64,000 nucleotides of DNA from positions 22,305 through 86,304 of the forward strand of contig PDUO01000115.1 of assembly GCA_003008705.1 (NCBI GenBank), read 5' to 3'. Both the position numbers and the translations under genes were made by a program. Shown here in pieces: positions 55,241-64,000 of the stretch (positions within the stretch are counted from its first letter, which is position 1; every line of letters starts with the position of its first letter). Under the pieces are notes generated by a model. That model was not told where the DNA came from, did no database searches, and saw only the letters and a program-made list of their open reading frames with translations. The stretch is from Pezicula radicicola (lineage: Eukaryota > Ascomycota > Leotiomycetes > Helotiales > Dermateaceae).

Positions 55241-57487
55241 ATGTATCTCCGGGCTCTAGCTGTCGCAGCACTCTTGTCGCTTGCTACTGCACATGCAGGA
55301 CACAAGAAACGATCAATACCAGGACTGCGTTACGAACGCTCTGTCACGTCAACCCAACAAGCATTGAATCCGAACCTTACCAACACGATACCCAATGCTC
55401 CTGGTGGACCAACACTTTACTACAATGGCAGTGGTCCAGTGCCTCCGTATAACGAGACATCTCCGATTCCAGCTCCACTTCCAGCGTTGACGTATGTGAC
55501 GACACACCTAAAATGACTGCTTAAACTAATGTGATAACAGTGCCTCTGAGATTGAAGACAATATTTTTGCCGAAATCATGGGCATCGTTAATGGCGACAG
55601 CGGTCTGACGACGGAATGTTCGAAGTGCATTGCAGGAGCCGAGATAATGCACCTCGCAGCCATTACACAACCAGTCAGCACCATCACCAACTTGCTAATT
55701 CGTGCTTGTGAGAATATTCCCACAGTTTACGATAGCATATATGCCGCAACTTGTGAGGAAGAGTATTCTGGTATTGGAGGAACTGGCCCATATTTGGCAC
55801 AACTATTCGCCAAGATGAGTTTTTCCACAGGGGATATGCAAGGGTACTGTTACTACAATTGGTATACTTGCAGTCAGCCACCAACGATTGCTATCGATGA
55901 GTCGGCATATTTCAAGCCAAAGCCAGCGAATATGACGACTGCACCTACGCCATCAAGTAAGTTGTTTTTCGTCCTTGCGATCCATCTTCATTCACTTGAC
56001 TTAAATATCTCATCTAACTTTGCCGACTCAATTGAAACGTACCCTGGATTGGTATGCTTAAACGACTGTGACTAACTTCTCTTCTAGACTCGACGATAAA
56101 TGTGCTTCATCTTTCAGACTGGCATCTCGATCCGCGATACGATATCGGTAGCGAAGCAAATTGTTCAGACTACCTCTGCTGTAGGCCGTATTCAGTTAAC
56201 ACTGAACTGGACACCACTTCAGCCAATGCCTCAGTGCCAGCCTCACGATTTGGCTATCTCTACTGTGACAGCCCTCCTGATCTTACTTTATCTGCATTCT
56301 CAACCATGGGGCAATTTGTCAACAAATCTAGCATAAACTTCACCATTTTTACTGGAGACATCGTCTCACACGACAACGATGATCAGTTAAGCAGAGCCTA
56401 CGTTGAATACGAGGAAACCATCACCTACCAGACATTCAAAGCCCAAATGGGCAATAGTCCTATCTATCCAACGCTAGGGAATCATGACTCGCTGCCGGAA
56501 GCATGGAACTCTCCGAACTCCATTAATAATTCAACCGGACAGTCGAACGTATTTTCCTGGAATTACGATCTTTTGTCAAGAATGTGGGCGCAAGATGGCT
56601 GGATTAATAATTCCACTGCCCAATACGCAAGCAATCATTATGGAGCATACAGCACTGTTACTCCTTTTGGACTAAAGATCATTTCCATCAACACCGACTT
56701 TTGGTACGTCGACAATATATTCAACTATTACAACATGACAAATCCTGACAACTCTGGTATCCTCGCCTTCCTTGCAACTGAACTGCAAAATTCTGAGGAC
56801 ATCGGCCAGCGTGTCTGGATAATTGGCCATGTTCTATCTGGATATGACGGAAGTAATGCTCTCCCTAACCCAACAGCGCTATTTTATAGTATTGTGGCAA
56901 GGTTTTCGCCAACGACCATCGCTGGCATCTTCTTTGGGCACACGCATGAAGATCAATTAATGATATATTACGACTACCTATCAAATTCCACATTATCTTC
57001 AAACTCTACCACCAGCGCAGTGTTGAGAAACACCACACTGGTGGATTACACCAAGCCTCTAGCTGTCGGTTACATTGGGCCCTCCATCACGCCTTTGACT
57101 GGCAACAATGCAGGCTGGGTTCTTCTCCAGGTTGACGCCGCAACTTTCAGCGTCGTCAACTCACAAACGTACTTCGCCAACGTATCCGAGTCCCTTACTT
57201 GGACCACGCCCGTCTGGCAATTCGAATACGATACGAGAGAAGTATATGATCCGAATAACACCGTCGCTCCTAATTCTCCGCTCGATGGGGCTTTCTGGCA
57301 TGGCGTGACGGAAAACATGTTGGCCAACAATACACTTGTGGAGGTATACAATTTTTTGGAGACAAAGTCGAGTGTAGTTACTGAGAGTTGTGATACTGCT
57401 GCTTGTGCTGAGCAGAAGGTTTGTTATATCCGGTCTGGAAGTGCGGCGCTGGGGGATGCTTGTCCACAAGATAGTGGCCCATTTTAA
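55241..57487 (+). CDS. Secreted acid sphingomyelinase-like phosphoesterase with saposin B domain (688 aa, three exons)
   Basis: Exons are 55241-55491, 55541-55956 and 56088-57487; phases agree. The start at 55241 gives the signal peptide MYLRALAVAALLSLATAHA. An in-frame upstream ATG at 55148 would add 31 residues before it and is less likely. Residues 88-200 form a saposin B-type domain with the six cysteines C110, C113, C140, C155, C187 and C194. The metallophosphoesterase domain has LSDWHLDPRYD (D233, H235), GDIVSHD (D313), GNHDSLP (N354, H355), IIGHVLSG (H470) and FFGHTHED (H507, H509), so the two-metal site is complete. Many N-x-S/T sites and C-terminal cysteines fit a secreted or lysosome/vacuole-type enzyme. 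Family members release phosphocholine from sphingomyelin; fungal relatives may use other phosphodiesters, so the substrate is inferred. Confidence 0.93.
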
Positions 57488-57950
57488 ATTTTCGAACCCG
57501 GCTACAAATATATACCACAGCAATGGGTAACTCTCTTTTTGAACTTCCACCCGCCGCCTACATGGTATCACGAATTGGCACCAGACGTTCCAAACATATC
57601 TGCTTTAAGACTGAATAATTGCCCACCGATGGGAGTGTTCGAAGCGCAGGGCAAACCTTTCAGAAATCCAATATCGTGCAGAGTAAGAGTAAGCCAGTAC
57701 TCATGGTCTACGAAGCCAAGACTATATTATATCTGTGATAAACTGTAGTGGAAAATTGGGAGACGGAACTTAGGCATTCGAAGCTTCGCTGGTCGGTGTT
57801 CGCTTGTCGTCGGTCTTTCTCGCAATAATCAAGGAAATCAATCAGGAGACAAAGTATACGAATTACACTTTTCTTGCAACTAATAGTCGGGCCCACCTTC
57901 TACGGCGCTATCGCTTGTAGTCGGCAAAAGCAAGTGTCCTATTTAAGTAA
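57488..57950. other. 3' flank of the phosphoesterase gene
   Basis: Frames of 62-69 codons only. This is the last stretch with normal base composition before the AT-rich island. Confidence 0.4.
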
Positions 57951-59422
57951 GTATCCTACGAAAAATCAACCTACCGAAACCACCGAAAACTACTAAAAAC
58001 TACTATAATTACCTACTATAACGTCTAATTATTATAATAAGTATATTATAAAATTAGACTATAATTATATATTTAATAATATCTACTAATAGACTATTAA
58101 TAATCTAGAAGAGTTATTAATTATAGTTACTTAAATATATTATATTAAGAAGTTAATATTATATAAGTTAATATTTTAATTAAAATAAAGGGTTAGAAAC
58201 TTAAATAACTTATATAATTAATATAAAAATAATAATAAAATCTTAAATAAAGTATAAAAAGAGATTATTTAATAGTATTACTATAAGTAATAAGAGATTA
58301 AACTTAGGGTTATATATTAAATAATATATACTATAATCTATTATTTATTATAAGTTAGTAATTAATCTATATAATCTAATATTAATTAAGTATTATCTAT
58401 TAATAAAACTCTCTTTATTTAAGTATAATCTCTTTTATATAATTCTCTAAGTTATAATTAGTTTATAAACTAGTTTAAAACTAACTTTATACTCTATATA
58501 ATTAAGATAAAACTAATTATATATATAAGACTTAAATTATATATAGAGAAAGATCTAAAGGTCTAGTTTAAACTATATATATAGATACTTATTAATTATA
58601 AGATTTATTCTAATAAGAATATATTAAATTATAATAAGTTTAAAACTTAAATTAGATATCTTATTAGAGAGTATATTATTATACTAATTAAAGTTAAAGA
58701 GTTATATATCTTAAGCCTAGAGAATTATAAATCTCTTACTATAATTAAAACTATTTATACTAATAGTAAAGAGTTTATATTATCTTTTTTAATTATATTA
58801 GAGAAGAAGATAATAGAGAATTAAATTAATAATAAGCTTATTAAACTAGAAAGGATAGTAAGTAGTTCTATAAGGTATATAAATAATAAAATTACTATTA
58901 ATATTAAGTTATAAAGTTTCTATTATACTAAGTTTAATTAGTAGATAATATAATAAATAATTAAATAACTACTAGTAACTAAGGTAGTTTTAGAAGTACT
59001 TATTAAGATTATAGTAAAAGAGGAGATATCTCTCTTCTACTTTATAAAGTACTCTTTTAGTTAGTTAGTTAAATTAAATACCCTCTACTAGACTCTATAT
59101 ACTTCTAGTTATATACTTAGAAGATTTATAATCTAATAATTAATTTCTTATATTATTTAATTAAATATATATATATAAGTCTAGAAAAGTCTTAAAAGTT
59201 ATTATTACTTAATAGGTATAAATCTTATTATATAAATAATTTTAAGTTATTAGTTATAAAGTACTATATTAAGTTATTTTATTTCTTATCTTATCTTACT
59301 TATATACTCTAGTTACTTAATATTAGTATATTTTAGTTATAAAAGTACTACTATAATATAATAATTTAGAATATACTTTAAAGTCTTAATTTTAAGTATA
59401 TAATATTATAAGTATAGTATAA

Positions 59423-59759
59423 TAGAGTAGGAGATTAAATAAGACTAGAATAAGATTATTTTAAGATCTAAGATAGATATAGATAGACTATATATATAAA
59501 GGGAAAGGAGGATTAAAAGAATCTAATAATCTTTTCTTACTTTATTAATAAGTAACTAATTATTTATTAAGAGAACTATATATTTAACTATTTATAAGAA
59601 TATAATAACTATCTAAAATCGTTCTTTAATAACTCTTATTTACTCTCTTTATCTATACCTTAATTTATTTATTCTATTATATATATTTTATTATTTATCT
59701 AAGTAGTTATATTCTATTACCTAGTAGATTTACTATCTTTACTATCTCTCTCTATTATA
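59423..59759. repeat. LTR-like direct repeat, left copy (337 bp)
   Basis: This block aligns without gaps to 60940-61276 at a constant offset of 1517 bp, with only scattered transition differences such as AGATTAAATAAG versus GGGTTAAATAAG. It begins TAGAGTAG and ends near ATTATA, compatible with TG...CA ends altered to TA...TA. Confidence 0.75.
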
Positions 59760-60939
59760 ATAGTAAGACTCTTAACCTAAGGCTTAGTTATATAACTCCT
59801 CTTAGAGATAGTATAAAGAACTAAGTAGTATATATAGTAAGGAGGTTATATAATATAATTATATAATAAGGAAATAGATTAGTTAGATTAGTTAGATCTT
59901 TTATAAAAGAGACTAATCCTAAGGATCTTAATAATCTATAGAAATAAAGATTCTATATAAGTAGATAGTTATTCTCTTTTAGATAAAAGCTTTATACTTA
60001 ACTTAAATATAGTATCTTTATATATACTTAGTAACTTAATAACTTTATTATATCTTAACTTAGTAATAGTATCCCTATCTTAAAACCTAAACCTAATATT
60101 ATCTCTTTTAACTAATACTAAGACTAAGAAACTATCTTATATTATACTTTAAGTACTAACCTATAAGGTACTAGTATATATATTAAGTTAAGTAATAATA
60201 TCTATAATTAGTAGTACCTTATATACTACTCCTTAGATAATAATAACCTTAATAAGAGAAATTAATAAGAACCTAAAGTATAAAACTATTAATCTATTTA
60301 ATAAAGAATAAAATAAACTTTATAAATTCTTATTATAACTCTAACTATATATTATATTTAATAGAGAATACTTTTAATTATAAATAAAATAAGTCCTTTA
60401 GATAGTTATACTACTAAAGGGAAAAACTATATATTAGATTAAAAGGTTCCTTAAAGACTACTTCTAGAATATTAATTCTTATAAAGAAATTAATAATAAG
60501 ATAAAAGATATAACTATTAAGATCTTTAGTTTATAGAAAGAGTTTTTAAAAGAAATTAAGTTAAACTTTAGAATAATAGATAAAAAGAAAGAAGTAAAGT
60601 AGACTATTAAGGTATTATAATAGAAAGGGTTAATTATAGTATATACTAGAGACTTCTAATATTACTTTACTAGGACTAAGTAAGAGAATAATACCTTATA
60701 TTACTAGTATAAGAAAGGACTAAAAGATATAGTAAAAGATAAACTCTTAAGATAATAAGAGATAATTAATATCTTAAAAGACCTTATTAAGGTTATTTAT
60801 AAGATTAATAATACCTAGTATAAAAGAAGTATAAAAAAGAAAGATAAGTTTAACCTTAGATATAAGAGATTAAGTAAAGATAAGAGTAGGATAGATAGAA
60901 ATAATAACTATAAAGATCTTATAGAACTAGATACTATAG

Positions 60940-61276
60940 TAGAGTAGAGGGTTAAATAAGACTAGAATAAGGTTATTTTAAGATCTAAGATAAATATAAA
61001 TAAACTATATATATAAAGAGAAAGGAGGATTAAAAGGATCTAATAATCTTTTCTTACTTTATTAATAAGTAACTAATTATTTAATAAGAGAACTAAGTAT
61101 TTAACTATTTATAAGAATATAATAACTATCTAAAATCATTCTCTAATAACTCTTATTTACTCTCTTTATTTATACTTTAACTTATTTATTCTATTATATA
61201 TATTTTATTATTTATCTAGATAGTTATATTCTATTATCTAGTAGATTTACTATCTTTACTACCTCTTCTTATTATA
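60940..61276. repeat. LTR-like direct repeat, right copy (337 bp)
   Basis: This is the partner of 59423-59759. The 1.18-kb region between the copies is too short for a complete gag-pol, so the element is a deleted or non-autonomous LTR retrotransposon, or the two copies are LTRs of nested elements. I found no matching target duplication, which RIP could have erased. Confidence 0.72.
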
Positions 61277-63860
61277 TTAATAATCTATATAGAGAGTTAA
61301 GATAGATAATTTAATATAAATATAATACTTAAGTAGAATTATAGTTAATAAATATAATAAAATTATAATTAATATTTTAAAAGAGTACTTATATATAAAG
61401 AGATCTAAATATAAGATAGTTTAGACTAGATATAAAGCTAGAATCTAGCTCTAAGAAGAACTTTATTAATAATAAGAGGAATTAGAGATATTAAAATAAT
61501 ACTAATATATAAGAAATAGAGATAATAAATAATAGAAAAGTCTTATAAGGAGTAGATTAAGTAGTATTAAAGATTTATTTAGTATATAGTAAAAATACCT
61601 CTTATAAAGAGTCTCTAGAGAAAAGAATATAATAGTAACTATAAAGTAAAACTATAAGAAGATACTAAGAAGACTTATATAAGAGATAATTAGATAGACT
61701 CTAGAGATAGGAAGTAAAGGTATAACTATAGAGTTATAAAAAAGGAAAGTCTTTTTAATAAAGTTATTATTTATAAGGGTAGTAAAGTCTATAGTATACT
61801 ATAAAGTAATAAAGATATACTATATAAAAGAGGAGTCTTAACTTAATTATTAAGAAGGAAATATATAAGATAATAAGTATTAGAAATTAGTTTAAATATT
61901 ATAAAAGTCTAAAAGACTCTAAAAAGTAAAGTACTTAGAGTTATTTAATATATTAACTTTAATAATATATATTACTAGAAGTATTAGAAAGGTAAATTAA
62001 AGAATTTAACTCTCTAGCCTTAGTTATAATATAAGAATTTAAAGGGAAATAAGTCTAGTACCTTATAAATATAAAGAATATCTTATATTAAGAAAAATAA
62101 TTAAAATATTAGATTTTAATAAGAGGTAGTTTAACTCTAAATTAGAGGTTAAAATAAGGATTATAGTTTAATATTTAACTTTATTTAAAGTTAATTTATA
62201 GATTTTTAGAATTTTTAAATTTATAGTATTTATATTTTCTAAAATCTCTTCTTCTTAGTTTTTAGTAGTTAGGTTTACTTAGTTATAGTTTTATAAGCTT
62301 TTATTATAAAGGTAAACTCTTATTACTCCTTTTATAAAAGTATAATAAAAGTTATTAGTTTTATAAGTTTATTTAAAGTTATTTAAGTATTAGTTAATTT
62401 TTAAAGTAATTTAAAAATTAATTTTAGCTAGAGGTATTATATTCTAGATATTTATTTACTAAGAGATATACTTTATTTTAATTTAATTTAAAGACTATAT
62501 CTTATAAATTAATTATCTAAGTTTAATTTATATAGTAATAATAAGGAGTATCTAAACTAACTAATTTAAAATCTTATAAAGTTCTAAGTAAAAAGAAGTT
62601 ATTTAAGAAAGGTCTAGTATACTAATCTATAAGTAAAAAACTAATAATACTATTTAAGTATTTACTTACTTAAAGTAAAAGAAAAAGTTATTAGATTTAA
62701 ACCTAAGTATTATTATATCTTTTATCTTATTATAAAGGTTTTATTTTATAACTAAGGGTACTCTATTATTTTTATTAACTAAGAGAGTTTTAGATTATAA
62801 TATTTAGAATAGTATTATAAGCTTAAACTACTATTTATAAAAGTAGACTAAGAAAATATATTTATATTAAAATAAGAAATAATTAAAGGGGTATAGTTAT
62901 TAGATTTAAATAAGAACTTAACCTTCTTTCTTAAGATTTATCTATTTAGAAAAATACTATTTTAAAGAAAGAGCTTATATATATAACTACTTAATTAGCT
63001 CTTATTTAAACCTTAATAACCTCTTTAGAAAGTCTATTAAGATTAAATATTACTAAGTTAAACTAGATAATAAACCTCTATCTTTAGAAGATAACTAAGA
63101 AAGAGAAAATAAGAAGATATCTAAGTATTATAGACTTTAAGTAAAGCTTAATAGGATAGTTATACTTTATAAATAAGAAAGATTTAAAAATAAAAGAGAG
63201 TTAAATAGTAAAAATAAAGATAAGATAATATCTAAAATAAAGGATATTAGAATCTTAATACTAACTTCTTTAGAAAATCTACTTATACCTAGAATTAAAA
63301 AAGAAACTATTACTATTTATAATAGGATCCTTATATCTAATACTCTTAGAGTATCTAAGTTTAAGAAGATAGAGACTATAGACTTTCTTAAATATTATAA
63401 GATATTAATAATAAAAGATAAACTTAGTAAATAAGAAATTATTAAGTAGTATTTAGAGTATTATAGTTTAGAACTTTAATCTCTTATAAAGATTCTTAAT
63501 AGATATATCTAATAAAACTAAAAGACCTTTATTTAATCCTTCTTTAATAAATAAAAAGAATATAATTTAAACTAGTTTTAATATACTATTTAATATCTAG
63601 ATAGTCTTTATTAAAAGAGCTTTATTAGAGTAAATAAGATTCTAAAATTCTTAAAAATATTTAAACTTACTTTAAAGAAACTTATAAAAGATAGATTCTT
63701 TTTATAATATATATAATATTAGAAGTTTCTTTAAATACTTTCTAATAATTATATTAAAGTAATAATAAAGAAGAAGAAAATTAAAGTTTATACTTTAAGT
63801 ATATTTAAATAAGTAAGAATTTATAAATATACTAAGGAATAAATAAGGTTTAAATAAAAT

Positions 63861-63958
63861 ATTAATAAGTTTAAACTAGAATAAGAATATAATAATAATT
63901 ATATTAGATATTAATAAGTTTAAACTAGAATAAGAATATAATAATAATTATATTAGAT
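63861..63958. repeat. Two tandem copies of a 49-bp AT-rich unit
   Basis: The unit begins ATTAATAAGTTTAAACTAGA and ends near TATATTAG. The second copy starts at 63910 and is essentially identical. Identity this high inside RIP-decayed DNA suggests the duplication happened after most of the decay. Confidence 0.75.
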
Positions 63959-64000
63959 AATTAATTAATAAGTAAACTAAGAACTAGTTTATAATATATC

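Larger units (their letters stand above)
57950..64000. repeat. AT-rich island, RIP-type decayed repeat DNA
   Basis: From about 57,950 to the window end almost every base is A or T. The remaining G lies mostly in AG and the remaining C in CT, while CA, TG and CG steps are rare. That is the dinucleotide pattern expected after RIP (CpA to TpA on both strands). No frame stays open for more than a few dozen codons. Parts of an LTR-type element can still be traced inside. The island continues beyond the window. Confidence 0.88.

Noticed and set aside
37787..57487. A biosynthetic gene cluster built around the Zn2Cys6 regulator, tyrosinase and membrane proteins
   Set aside because: There is no polyketide synthase, peptide synthetase, terpene cyclase or group of tailoring enzymes, and the genes are separated by long transposon-rich gaps.
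1..64000. tRNA or rRNA genes, CRISPR arrays, telomere repeats
   Set aside because: I scanned for tRNA B-box-like words, regular spacer arrays and TTAGGG runs and found nothing convincing. A tRNA with an intron could be missed by eye.

Overview
The window is nuclear DNA of a filamentous ascomycete (Pezizomycotina, plausibly Leotiomycetes; the class is an inference). The evidence is short GT-AG introns of about 48-145 bp with CTAAC/CTGAC-type branch sites, lineage-typical families (Zn2Cys6 regulator, fungal rhodopsin-domain receptor, GtaA-type glutaminase, secreted tyrosinase, fungal acid sphingomyelinase-like phosphoesterase) and a very AT-rich right end of the kind left by repeat-induced point mutation (RIP). 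Gene density is low: eleven genes that look complete or nearly so, two clear pseudogenes, a few doubtful ORFs, and long gaps filled with decayed repeats.

Layout. 1-17 kb holds one six-helix membrane protein (4036-5103, minus) in otherwise gene-empty DNA with degenerate tandem repeats (about 183-bp period, 11.17-12.0 kb), a dispersed repeat pair (13.8 and 16.7 kb) and remnants resembling the N-terminus of fungal NLR/STAND proteins. 17.3-31.1 kb is the most ordinary part: a HAD hydrolase, a glutaminase-like secreted enzyme, a MARVEL-type membrane protein and a 14-helix MFS transporter of the Fnx1/Vba type, the last two divergently transcribed. 31.7-36.2 kb carries two decayed metabolic genes, an FMN-dependent alpha-hydroxyacid dehydrogenase and an enolase, both with frameshifts and stops. 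37.8-40.4 kb is a Zn2Cys6 transcription factor whose stop codon has been split by a 395-bp TA-flanked inverted-repeat transposon. 42.3-49.1 kb has an alpha-arrestin, an RNase H-like protein that has lost three of four catalytic residues, and a fungal rhodopsin-domain membrane protein. 50-51.6 kb is a nest of miniature inverted-repeat elements. 52.0-57.5 kb has two secreted enzymes, a tyrosinase and an acid sphingomyelinase-like phosphoesterase. 57.95-64 kb is an AT-rich island with a surviving LTR-like pair.

The genes do not form an obvious operon-like or biosynthetic cluster. The common theme is invasion by small DNA transposons and RIP-style decay, which has killed or altered several genes while secreted and membrane genes persist between the islands. 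Intron-exon models below were built by hand; every multi-exon model listed closes in frame, but none has been checked against transcripts.
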